Shown here piece by piece: positions 57,265-64,000 of a DNA stretch of 64,000 bases. The DNA comes from Roseitranquillus sediminis (GTDB taxonomy: Bacteria > Pseudomonadota > Alphaproteobacteria > Rhodobacterales > Rhodobacteraceae), in assembly GCF_016918935.1 (NCBI RefSeq), contig NZ_JAFFOB010000025.1, positions 82,330 through 146,329 on the forward strand. Direction: 5' to 3'. The position numbers and the translations under genes were made by a program. The notes below the pieces were generated by a model. It did not search any database. It saw only the letters and a list, made by a program, of their open reading frames with translations, and was not told the origin of the DNA. The stretch's first letter is position 1. Every line of letters starts with the position of its first letter.

Positions 57265-58881
57265 TTGCAGCAAATCCTTTCAGTCTGGAACGGGCTCGAT
57301 ACGCGCCGCCGCGTCATCATCATCGGCGCAACGCTCGCCATGTTCGCAGCCGTCATCGGCCTCTCGCGGATGGCATCGCGGCCGACGATGGACCTGCTCT
57401 ATTCCGGTCTCGAGAGCTCGGCGGCGGGCGAGGTCGTTGCGGCGCTCGACCAGCGCGGCGTGAGCTACGAGATCCGCGGCAGCTCGATCTTCGTCGACGC
57501 AGGCCAGCGCGACCAGCTCCGCATGACACTGGCGGGCGAGGGTCTGCCATCGAATGGCGGTCAGGGCTACGAGCTTCTCGACACGCTCTCGGGCTTTGGC
57601 ACCACGAGCCAGATGTTCGACGCCGCCTACTGGCGCGCGAAGGAAGGCGAACTCGCCCGCACCATCGTCTCCAGTCCGCAGATCAAGTCGGCGCGCGTCC
57701 ACATCGCCACCGCAGGCACCGGCGCGTTCCGCCGCCAGGTCGCACCCACGGCCTCCGTGACGGTCACCCCAGCGGATGGCTCGCTCTCGGTGGCGCATGC
57801 CAAGGCGCTTCGATACCTGGTGGCGTCCGCGATCTCCGGAATGGATCCCGAGGGCGTGTCGGTCATCGACTCGCGCAGCGGCACCGTCATCGGCGGCGAC
57901 GAGAGCGACAGCGCCAGCGGCGCCGACGACCGCGCCGCCGAGCTGAAGCGCAACGTCGAGCGCATGCTCGAGGCGCGCGTCGGCTACGGCAATGCCATCG
58001 TCGAGGTCAGCGTCGAGACCGTCACCGACCGCGAGCAGATCACCGAGCGCCGCTTCGATCCGGAGGGCCGCGTCGCGATCAGCCAGGAGACCGAGGAGCG
58101 GACCAATTCCAGCTCGGACTCGCGCGGCGGCGAGGTAACGGTGGCCAGCAACCTGCCGGACGGCGACGCGGCTGCGGGCGACGGCCGCTCCTCCTCCTCC
58201 AACAGCGAGACGCGCGAGCGCACGAACTTCGAGGTCAGCGAGACCATGCGCGAGGTGCTGCGCACGCCGGGGGCCGTGAAGAAGATCAGCGTCGCGGTTT
58301 TGATCGACGGCATCCGCACTGTGGACGCGAACGGCGAGAGCGTTTGGGAAGCGCGTCCGGCCGAGGAGATGGAGGCGCTGCGCGAGCTCGTCGCGTCCGC
58401 CGTCGGCTTCGACGAGGCGCGCGGCGACACGCTGACGCTGAAGTCGATGGAGTTCCTGCCGCCGGCGGAGCTGGGCACCGCCGCGTCGAACTCGCTCTAC
58501 GAGCGGCTCGCGCTCGACACGATGAGCCTGATCCAGATGGCGGTGCTCGCGCTGGTGGCGCTGGCGCTCGGCCTCTTCGTGGTCCGCCCGATCCTCGCCA
58601 ACCGCTCCGCCGCGACGCCGAGCAAGGGGGCGCTGCCCGCTCCAGCCGGGGCCGGCGATGACGGCCTGCCCGAGCTCCCCGCGCTGGACGGCGAGGTCGA
58701 CGGCGACTTCTTCCCCCCGGCGATGAACTTGATGACCGACTTCGACCTTGATGGCAGCGGCGCGTCCGCCTCGGGCAAGTCCGAGGCCGTGACCCGCCTG
58801 CGCAAGCTCATCGAGGAGCGTCAGGAAGAGACGGTGGGCGTGCTGCGGAGCTGGATGGAAGACAGCGGAGGACGCGCCTGA
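57265..58881 (+). CDS. fliF: Flagellar MS-ring protein FliF
   Basis: 538 residues. The first membrane helix (RRVIIIGATLAMFAAVIGLSRM), the ring-building motif domain (PTMDLLYSGLESSAAGEVVAALDQRGVSYEIRGSSIFVDAGQRDQLRMTLAGEGLP), the second membrane helix (about 422-440), and a C-terminal FliG-binding tail (AVTRLRKLIEERQEETVGVLRSWMED) are present. The start is taken as TTG (LQQILSVWNGL) with GGAG 6 bases upstream; another TTG 4 codons earlier has none. The intact FliG-binding tail implies a fliG gene elsewhere. Confidence 0.95.
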   Translation: MQQILSVWNGLDTRRRVIIIGATLAMFAAVIGLSRMASRPTMDLLYSGLESSAAGEVVAALDQRGVSYEIRGSSIFVDAGQRDQLRMTLAGEGLPSNGGQGYELLDTLSGFGTTSQMFDAAYWRAKEGELARTIVSSPQIKSARVHIATAGTGAFRRQVAPTASVTVTPADGSLSVAHAKALRYLVASAISGMDPEGVSVIDSRSGTVIGGDESDSASGADDRAAELKRNVERMLEARVGYGNAIVEVSVETVTDREQITERRFDPEGRVAISQETEERTNSSSDSRGGEVTVASNLPDGDAAAGDGRSSSSNSETRERTNFEVSETMREVLRTPGAVKKISVAVLIDGIRTVDANGESVWEARPAEEMEALRELVASAVGFDEARGDTLTLKSMEFLPPAELGTAASNSLYERLALDTMSLIQMAVLALVALALGLFVVRPILANRSAATPSKGALPAPAGAGDDGLPELPALDGEVDGDFFPPAMNLMTDFDLDGSGASASGKSEAVTRLRKLIEERQEETVGVLRSWMEDSGGRA

Positions 58882-59486
58882 TGGGACAGCTCTTCACGCT
58901 CGAAGATTTCAGCGTCGCGCCGTCCGAGAAAGCGCCCGCCCCCGAGCCTGCGCTTTCGGAGGCCGAACTCGACGCCATCCGCCACGCCGCCTACGAGAAC
59001 GGCTTCCGCGACGGCGCCGCCGACGCTCTGGCTTCGGTTGAGGCGGACGAGACCCGGTTGCGCGCCGACATCGCCGCGGCGGTCCAGAGCCTCGGCTTCA
59101 CCTATCAGGAAGCCGTCGCCCACGTGATGGGCGGGGTCGCGCCGGTTCTGCGCGCGTTGGTCGAACAGGTCCTCCCCGCGATGCTGGCCGAGACGGTCGG
59201 GCACGCGATCCTCGAGGAACTGCTACCGCTGGCCGAGCAGGCCGCGGACATCCCCGTTCGGGTGCTGGTCTCGAAGGCAGACGCGAACTGCCTGCGCCAC
59301 GTGCTGGGCGAGAACAGCCCCCTGCCCCTCGCCATCGTCGAGGACGCCTCGCTCACTGCCGGCCAGGCGCACCTGCGCCTGGCCGGAACCGAGCGCCAGA
59401 TCGACGTGGCGGCGGTGCTGCAACGCATCTCGACGGCCCTCTCGGCCGTCACCGAGCTCAACGAAAGGACACTCGCGAATGGCTGA
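58881..59486 (+). CDS. FliH-like flagellar export protein
   Basis: 201 residues. An acidic N-terminus, then a FliH-type pattern: IRHAAYENGFRDGAADALASVEADETRLRADIAAAVQSLGFTYQEA (helical) and a C-terminal domain with VRVLVSKADANCLRHVL...RLAGTERQIDVAAVLQRI. FliH regulates the FliI ATPase. Position between fliF and fliN supports this. ATG overlaps the fliF stop (TGATG). Confidence 0.75.
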   Translation: MGQLFTLEDFSVAPSEKAPAPEPALSEAELDAIRHAAYENGFRDGAADALASVEADETRLRADIAAAVQSLGFTYQEAVAHVMGGVAPVLRALVEQVLPAMLAETVGHAILEELLPLAEQAADIPVRVLVSKADANCLRHVLGENSPLPLAIVEDASLTAGQAHLRLAGTERQIDVAAVLQRISTALSAVTELNERTLANG

Positions 59487-59763
59487 CGACATGACGATGG
59501 AACGCGGCGGGCAGAACCCGTTCAACCGCGTACCGATCGAGATCACCATCTCCGTCGGCAAGGCGCGCCCGCTGGTGCGCGACCTCCTCCGGCTCAAGCC
59601 GGACGCGGTGCTCCCGCTCGACAAGCGGGTCGAGGACCCGGTCGAGCTCTACGTTGGCGACCGCCTCATCGCCCGCGGCGAACTGCAGGAGATGGAGGGC
59701 GACAATGCCGGCCAGCTGGCAGTCCGGCTGACCGAGGTCGCCGACCTCAAGAACGGTCTCTGA
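59479..59763 (+). CDS. fliN: Flagellar motor switch protein FliN
   Basis: 94 residues with a SpoA/FliN domain: NRVPIEITISVGKARPLVRDLLRLKPDAVLPLDKRVEDPVELYVGDRLIARGELQ. FliN forms the base of the C ring. It overlaps the FliH-like gene by 8 bases. fliM and fliG are not adjacent here. Confidence 0.93.
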   Translation: MADDMTMERGGQNPFNRVPIEITISVGKARPLVRDLLRLKPDAVLPLDKRVEDPVELYVGDRLIARGELQEMEGDNAGQLAVRLTEVADLKNGL

Positions 59764-59779
59764 AAGAAGGTTCACGGAC

Positions 59780-60649
59780 ATGCAGAACGCTGTCCCCGCC
59801 GCCGTGCGAAGCGCGGCGCACCGAGCCGAGCTGCCAGCCGGAGCGTCGAATGCGCGCCGGCGTCGCCTCGCCACCCCCGTCACCCTGACGCTCAGCCTGC
59901 GCAAGGTGATCCTCACGAGCTGGCTCCGTCCGTCCGCCGCCGCGCTCGTCGCGCTCGTCGCCATGTGCCTCGCCGGTCCGGCCGCGGCGCAGGAGCTGAC
60001 GCTTTCGCTCGGCGACGAGGGCTCGCTCGCCGCGCGGTCGATCCAGCTCATCCTGCTGATCACGGTGCTGAGCCTCGTGCCCGGCCTCGCGGTCATGGTG
60101 ACCTGCTTTCCGTTCATCGTGACGGTGCTGTCGATCCTGCGCCAGGGCATCGGCCTCCAGCAGTCGCCGCCCAACATGCTGATCGTCAGCCTCGCGCTCT
60201 TCCTGACCTACTTCGTGATGGAGCCGGTCTTCACCGAGGCGTGGGAAACCGGCATCGACCCGCTGGTGCAGGGCCTCATCGAGCCGCGCGAGGCCTTCAA
60301 CCTCGCCATCGACCCGTTCCGCGGCTTCATGCTGAACCGGGTGGAGGCCGAAACCTTCGACTCGCTTGCCTCGCTGCGCCCCGAGGCCGCCACGCTCGAC
60401 GAGACGGCGCCGCTGTCGGTGCTGGTGCCATCTTTCCTGCTCTCCGAGATCGAGCGGGCGTTCCAGATCGGCTTCCTGATCTTCCTGCCGTTCCTCATCA
60501 TCGACCTCGTCGTGGCGGCGATCCTGATGTCGATGGGCATGATGATGGTGCCGCCGGCGATCGTCTCGCTGCCATTCAAGCTCGCTTTCTTCGTCGTGGC
60601 GGACGGCTGGACGCTGATCTCCGGCGCGCTGGTCCGCTCCTACTTCTGA
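59780..60649 (+). CDS. fliP: Flagellar export gate protein FliP
   Basis: 289 residues. After an unusual N-terminal extension of about 45 residues comes a signal-like helix (AAALVALVAMCLAGPAAAQ), then the FliP core: IQLILLITVLSLVPGLAVMVTCFPFIVTVLSILRQGIGLQQSPPNMLIVSLALFLTYFVM and AFQIGFLIFLPFLIIDLVVAAILMSMGMMMVPPAIVSLPFKLAFFVVADGW. The typical length is about 245, so a downstream GTG near the signal helix could be the true start, but the ATG has AAGAAGG upstream. Ends the fliF operon. Confidence 0.93.
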   Translation: MQNAVPAAVRSAAHRAELPAGASNARRRRLATPVTLTLSLRKVILTSWLRPSAAALVALVAMCLAGPAAAQELTLSLGDEGSLAARSIQLILLITVLSLVPGLAVMVTCFPFIVTVLSILRQGIGLQQSPPNMLIVSLALFLTYFVMEPVFTEAWETGIDPLVQGLIEPREAFNLAIDPFRGFMLNRVEAETFDSLASLRPEAATLDETAPLSVLVPSFLLSEIERAFQIGFLIFLPFLIIDLVVAAILMSMGMMMVPPAIVSLPFKLAFFVVADGWTLISGALVRSYF

Positions 60650-60653
60650 CGCC

Positions 60654-61142
60654 TCAGCGCTCGAGGCCGAGGCGCTTGTGCCAAGCCTCGAGGCTCTCCT
60701 CCGGGTACTCCTCGAACGGCTGGTCCTGCGGCATTACGCAGGGCTCGACCCACGTGGCCTTGCTGCCCAGCATCAGGTGCGTCCGCTCCGGTGGCACCGG
60801 CAGGTCGGTGTCGATGGCCGAGGCGTGGGGGTGGACCAGCTCCGGCCAGCGCGGATCCCACAGCCAGAGCGCCGAGCCGCAGAGGCCGCAGAACTTGCGC
60901 TCACCCTCGCTCTGCGTCTCCTCGCCCGTCGCGTCGTCGTGCATCCGCGCGCGGTAGGTCCGGACATGCGCCTCACCCTCGATGCGCAGCGTGTCGGTCG
61001 ATGCGCCGAGGTTGATCGCGAACCCGCCGCCGCCCGCCGTCTTGCGACAGATCGAACAGTAGCAGAGCGCGAATGGGTAGGGATGCCGCGACTCCACCGA
61101 GAATCGCACCGCGCCGCAGTGGCATGAGCCGTCCAGATGCAT
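60654..61142 (-). CDS. GFA family (glutathione-dependent formaldehyde-activating enzyme-like) protein
   Basis: 162 residues with the zinc-binding cysteine pattern of the GFA/CENP-V fold: GSCHCGAVRF near the N-terminus, YCSICRKTAGGGGFAINL, and KFCGLCGSALWLWDP. Some members promote adduct formation between glutathione and formaldehyde; most are uncharacterised. The start is the ATG giving MHLDGSCHCG. Convergent with fliP, unrelated to flagella. Confidence 0.88.
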   Translation of the reverse strand: MHLDGSCHCGAVRFSVESRHPYPFALCYCSICRKTAGGGGFAINLGASTDTLRIEGEAHVRTYRARMHDDATGEETQSEGERKFCGLCGSALWLWDPRWPELVHPHASAIDTDLPVPPERTHLMLGSKATWVEPCVMPQDQPFEEYPEESLEAWHKRLGLER

Positions 61143-61256
61143 TCCACGCCCCCTTTTCCGCGACTGACACGAGCCTCCGCGCTCGCGCGCGAGCGTCAAG
61201 ACACGCGGGCCCCTAAGGGCTGCAGGCAGACGTCGATCTTTCGATGCTCAGGCCGG

Positions 61257-61285
61257 TTGACAGGAACGCGAGTCGCCCGTAAGAG
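61257..61285 (+). promoter_or_regulatory. Promoter of rpsT
   Basis: Perfect -35 TTGACA (61257-61262) and -10 TAAGAG (61280-61285) with a 17-base spacer, about 45 bases before the rpsT ATG. A strong constitutive-type promoter, as expected for a ribosomal protein. Confidence 0.65.
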
Positions 61286-61330
61286 CGCCACTTCAGATTT
61301 CAGGAACGACCCGAACGGGAACCGACACGC

Positions 61331-61594
61331 ATGGCCAATTCGCCCCAATCGAAGAAGCGCGCTCGCCAGAACGAGCGTCGCGCCGCCGTCAACAAGTCCC
61401 GCCGCTCGCGCATCCGGACCTTCATCCGCAAGGTCGAGGAGGCGATCGCCTCGGGTGACGGCGAAGCGGCAAGCCAAGCGCTCCGCCAGGCGCAGCCGGA
61501 ACTGATGCGCGGCGTGACCAAGGGCGTCTATCACAAGAACACGGCGTCGCGGAAGATGTCGCGCCTCTCGGCCCGGGTGAAGGCCATCGGCTGA
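61331..61594 (+). CDS. rpsT: 30S ribosomal protein S20
   Basis: 87 residues, very basic and helical. [39 protein letters not shown] and the end [22 protein letters not shown] are diagnostic. S20 binds 16S rRNA. It directly precedes dnaA, a conserved order in Rhodobacterales, and has its own promoter and terminator. Confidence 0.97.
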   Translation: MANSPQSKKRARQNERRAAVNKSRRSRIRTFIRKVEEAIASGDGEAASQALRQAQPELMRGVTKGVYHKNTASRKMSRLSARVKAIG

Positions 61595-61620
61595 CCCATT
61601 CCACGTCGCAATTTGCCTTG

Positions 61621-61648
61621 AAGGGCGTGCCTTTGGCGCGCCCTTTTT
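61621..61648 (+). terminator. Intrinsic terminator after rpsT
   Basis: AAGGGCGTGCC (61621-61631) pairs with GGCGCGCCCTT (61635-61645) over a TTT loop (one G-T pair) and runs into five T (61644-61648). It starts 27 bases after the stop. Confidence 0.85.
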
Positions 61649-62192
61649 GCGTTCCGCAAAGGACTTGCGAGGCCTCGGCAGATTCGCACGCGGCGGCTCG
61701 TGTCAACATCAAAGGTCGGTTGCGCGGCTCTCGATCGGAGCGCTAGCTTGAGTGTGCGATTCACGCCGACCTGGGGGGACATGACAGCGACCTGACGCTT
61801 GGCGCGTGACGACTGCCTTCGGCACAACGTCATGCGGCTGCCTGAGTACCAAAGCATCGAGTCGTGGTGACCGAGCCCGGATGGTTGAGGGGCCTGTTCG
61901 GGATCATCGGTTCGACAGCGCCGACTGCAGGCCGGGGGGCCTGTTCCGCCGCTGTCGCAGTGTCCAAAAATGATGCGGCGTCGTGCCGTGGGTCCAGCGA
62001 CTGCTTGTCGGCTGGCCCGAGGCAACGATGCAACCGTCTGCGATGTGGCAGGCGGGCGGTCCGACCGTCGGAATGGACGGTTCCGGTCCTCGCCCGTCCT
62101 GTGCCTCGTGCCACCGGGACGAACCAGATCGCCAGATGACCGAGCGGGGCTGCGAATGGCCCCGCCGTACAATGACAAGAGCGGGCGAAGTC
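61649..62192. other. Long dnaA upstream region
   Basis: 544 bases without a convincing gene. Open frames on both strands have arginine- and serine-rich shadow composition. It contains three GANTC sites (61681-61685, 61758-61762, 61859-61863), possible CcrM methylation targets, and an 11-bp direct repeat GGGGCCTGTTC (61889-61899 and 61936-61946). I see no DnaA boxes (TTATCCACA type) and no AT-rich unwinding region, so it does not look like oriC. It presumably carries the dnaA promoter and a long leader. Confidence 0.45.
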
Positions 62193-63545
62193 ATGACGAA
62201 CGAGAGTTGGGGATGCATACGTGAGAACCTCATCGAGCGGGTGGGCCGCAACAACTACGTGAACTGGATCGAGCCGCTGGAATTCGCGCGGCTCGAGGAC
62301 GGGGTGGCGACCTTTCACGTGCCGACCGTCTTCATGGGTGACTGGGTGTCGCGCAACTTCGGCGACCACATCCTGGCCCACCTGAACTCCGCCGGCGAAC
62401 CGGTCTCCCGCATCGCGTTCAGCGTACCTGCGAACGGGCGTCCGCCCATGCGGGCGCCGGCGCGGAGCCCGGCCCCTCAGACCCCGACGCAACCCGCGGC
62501 CGAGCTGGCGGGCGCATCGCTCGACCAGCGCTACACCTTCGACACCTTTGTGGTGGGCAAGCCGAACGAGCTCGCGCACGCCGCCGCACGCCGCGTCGCC
62601 GAGGGCGAGACGGTCACCTTCAACCCGCTCTTCCTTTACGGCGGCGTCGGCCTCGGCAAGACGCACCTGATGCACGCAATTGCCTGGGAGCTGCAGGCGC
62701 GGCAGCCGGAGCTGCGCGTGGTCTACCTCTCGGCCGAGCAGTTCATGTACCGCTTCGTGCAGGCCCTGCGCGACAAGCAGATGATGGACTTCAAGCAGCT
62801 CTTCCGCTCGGTCGACGTGCTGATGGTCGACGACGTGCAGTTCATCGCCGGCAAGGATTCGACGCAGGAAGAGTTCTTCCACACCTTCAATGCCCTCGTG
62901 GACCAGAACAAGCAGATCGTCCTCTCGGCCGACCGCGCCCCCGTCGAGATCGAGGGGCTGGAGAACCGCATTGTCAGCCGCCTCCAGTCGGGCCTCGTCG
63001 TCGACCTGCACCCCACGAACTACGAGCTGCGCCTCGGCATCCTGCAGCAGAAGGTCGAGCAGTACAGCGACCAGTTCCGCGACATCGAGCTCGCCGATGG
63101 GGTGCTGGAGTTCCTGGCGCACCGGATCTCGACCAACGTCCGCGTGCTCGAGGGTGCGCTGATGCGGCTCTTTGCCTTCGGCAGCCTCGTTGGGCGCGAG
63201 ATCACTCTGGAGCAGACGCAGGATTGCCTTGCCGACATCCTGCGCCACACCGACCGCAAGATCACCGTCGAGGAAATTCAGCGGAAAGTGAGCGATCACT
63301 ACAACATCCGCCTCAGCGACCTGATCGGACCGAAGCGGGTGCGCACCTACGCCCGGCCGCGGCAGATCGCGATGTATCTCGCCAAGCAGCTGACCACGCG
63401 TTCACTGCCCGAGATCGGCCGACGCTTCGGGGGCCGCGATCACACCACCGTGATTCACGGCGTGCGGCGGATTGAGGATCTCAAGTCGAAGGACAGCCAG
63501 ATCGCCGAGGATCTGGAGCTTCTGCGCCGGTCGCTCGAAGCCTGA
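62193..63545 (+). CDS. dnaA: Chromosomal replication initiator protein DnaA
   Basis: 450 residues. Domain I (WGCIRENLIERVGRNNYVNWIEPLEF), a short proline-rich linker, AAA+ domain III (Walker A GGVGLGKTHLMHAIAWEL, Walker B LMVDDVQFIAGK, sensor II region) and DNA-binding domain IV with the signature RRFGGRDHTTVIHGVRRIEDL. The start is MTNESWGCIRENL; the frame is open further and an ATG 7 codons upstream exists, but family starts match this one. It is followed by a DUF481 gene rather than the usual dnaN. Confidence 0.97.
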   Translation: MTNESWGCIRENLIERVGRNNYVNWIEPLEFARLEDGVATFHVPTVFMGDWVSRNFGDHILAHLNSAGEPVSRIAFSVPANGRPPMRAPARSPAPQTPTQPAAELAGASLDQRYTFDTFVVGKPNELAHAAARRVAEGETVTFNPLFLYGGVGLGKTHLMHAIAWELQARQPELRVVYLSAEQFMYRFVQALRDKQMMDFKQLFRSVDVLMVDDVQFIAGKDSTQEEFFHTFNALVDQNKQIVLSADRAPVEIEGLENRIVSRLQSGLVVDLHPTNYELRLGILQQKVEQYSDQFRDIELADGVLEFLAHRISTNVRVLEGALMRLFAFGSLVGREITLEQTQDCLADILRHTDRKITVEEIQRKVSDHYNIRLSDLIGPKRVRTYARPRQIAMYLAKQLTTRSLPEIGRRFGGRDHTTVIHGVRRIEDLKSKDSQIAEDLELLRRSLEA

Positions 63546-63605
63546 GCCGGCATACGCTGCGGCGAGCCTGCCGCGGCGGAGAACCGCTCACTTCACCTTC
63601 TGTTG

Positions 63606-63634
63606 CCCGCAAGCAACGAAATGTGGCTTGCGGG
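63606..63634. terminator. Hairpin after dnaA
   Basis: Perfect 9-bp arms CCCGCAAGC (63606-63614) and GCTTGCGGG (63626-63634) with an 11-base loop, 60 bases after the dnaA stop. No T tract follows; possibly factor-assisted termination. Confidence 0.5.
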
Positions 63635-63736
63635 AAACTTCGCTGACCTTTCGGATTGAGTTGGAGCTCCAGCGCTCCACTTCGCGGTTGAGCGCACGGC
63701 AGAAGCCGACGCCCGAGAAAGTTCAGAGGGGATCTC

Positions 63737-64000
63737 ATGAATACAGCATGCAAGCTCGTGACGGCCTTCGGCGCCGTCGCCTTCGGCGCAACTTCCGCGT
63801 TCGCGCAAACGCGCGTGATCGGCGTCGAGGATCTCGACGAGCGTATCGAGGATATCGAGGAGCAGACCGAGGAGGAGTTCGAGGACGCGCAGGACGACGC
63901 AAGATTCGGCTTCGGCCGCTTCGACCAAGGCCTGACCGGCAGCCTGTCGGGGTCGGGCGTCGTCACCAGCGGCAACACCGACACGGCCGACTTCGCCATT
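63737..64000 (+). CDS. DUF481 (YdiY-like) outer-membrane protein, 5' part only
   Basis: Runs off the window; 88 codons are visible. Signal peptide (MNTACKLVTAFGAVAFGATSAFAQ), an acidic helical stretch (VEDLDERIEDIEEQTEEEFEDAQDD), then RFDQGLTGSLSGSGVVTSGNTDTADFAI, the start of the beta-barrel of the DUF481 family (salt-induced outer membrane protein type). The start ATG has AGAGGGGA upstream. The family call rests on the SGNTDTADF-type motif. Confidence 0.75.
   Translation, partial: MNTACKLVTAFGAVAFGATSAFAQTRVIGVEDLDERIEDIEEQTEEEFEDAQDDARFGFGRFDQGLTGSLSGSGVVTSGNTDTADFAI

Noticed and set aside
61531-62178. Minus-strand frame of about 215 residues upstream of dnaA
   Set aside because: The composition is rich in Arg, Ser and Pro, typical of a GC-rich antisense shadow. 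It overlaps the rpsT end and terminator and has no ribosome site.
61649-62192. Possible oriC next to dnaA
   Set aside because: No TTATCCACA-type DnaA boxes and no AT-rich unwinding segment could be seen.

Overview
This window comes from a GC-rich alphaproteobacterium, most likely Rhodobacterales/Roseobacteraceae. The signs are the gene content (FlaF-FlbT regulated flagellin, DUF1217 protein, zinc-ribbon Pol IV, rpsT next to dnaA), the rhodobacterial liv/acyl-CoA ligase cluster, and the CtrA-like sites (TTAA-N7-TTAA type) in front of flagellar operons. This is inferred from protein similarity as I recall it; no search was run.

Layout. 1-7.6 kb: housekeeping genes, namely a secreted fasciclin protein, clpB, an acidic membrane protein, pyrF, dinB (behind a striking 11-bp-spaced CATACGC repeat array), an N-formylglutamate amidohydrolase, tRNA-Val(GAC) and rpmJ. 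7.6-18.5 kb: a minus-strand transport and activation operon. It holds a long-chain acyl-CoA synthetase-like enzyme, a small membrane protein, livGHMK, livF and a PaaK-like CoA ligase, and ends in a caspase-fold protein that has lost its cysteine. A 0.28-kb low-GC islet sits inside it. 18.6-24.9 kb: a PRC-barrel protein flanked by two copies of a GCAACGTTGC palindrome, an orphan formate dehydrogenase alpha subunit, and an 849-residue low-complexity membrane protein with a Gly/Ser linker and an all-aspartate tail.

25-60.6 kb: a flagellar locus of about 35 genes in several divergent operons. It covers the motor (motB, motA, motE-like), hook and filament (flgE, flgK, flgL, flgI, flgD, fliK, flagellin, flaF, flbT), rod (flgBCFG, fliE, flgA, flgH), export gate (fliI, fliH-like, fliPQR, flhA, flhB), MS ring and switch (fliF, fliN), and two FliL-type genes. 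fliG and fliM are not in the window. The locus is split by a four-gene housekeeping block (enoyl-CoA hydratase, mutM, ubiE, ubiB; 31-35 kb). 60.6-64 kb: a GFA-family enzyme, rpsT, dnaA and the start of a DUF481 outer-membrane protein gene.

How it fits together. CtrA-like sites with matching architecture in front of flgE, flagellin and fliF suggest cell-cycle-type control of flagellar assembly. Two small hairpins in the flagellin leader, with flbT just downstream, suggest post-transcriptional control as described in Caulobacter. I found no CRISPR array, rRNA, intact insertion sequence or recognisable replication origin. The most unusual items are the CATACGC array, the TGCA-repeat operator before livF, the pseudocaspase, the poly-Asp protein, the paired GCAACGTTGC palindromes and the low-GC islet.
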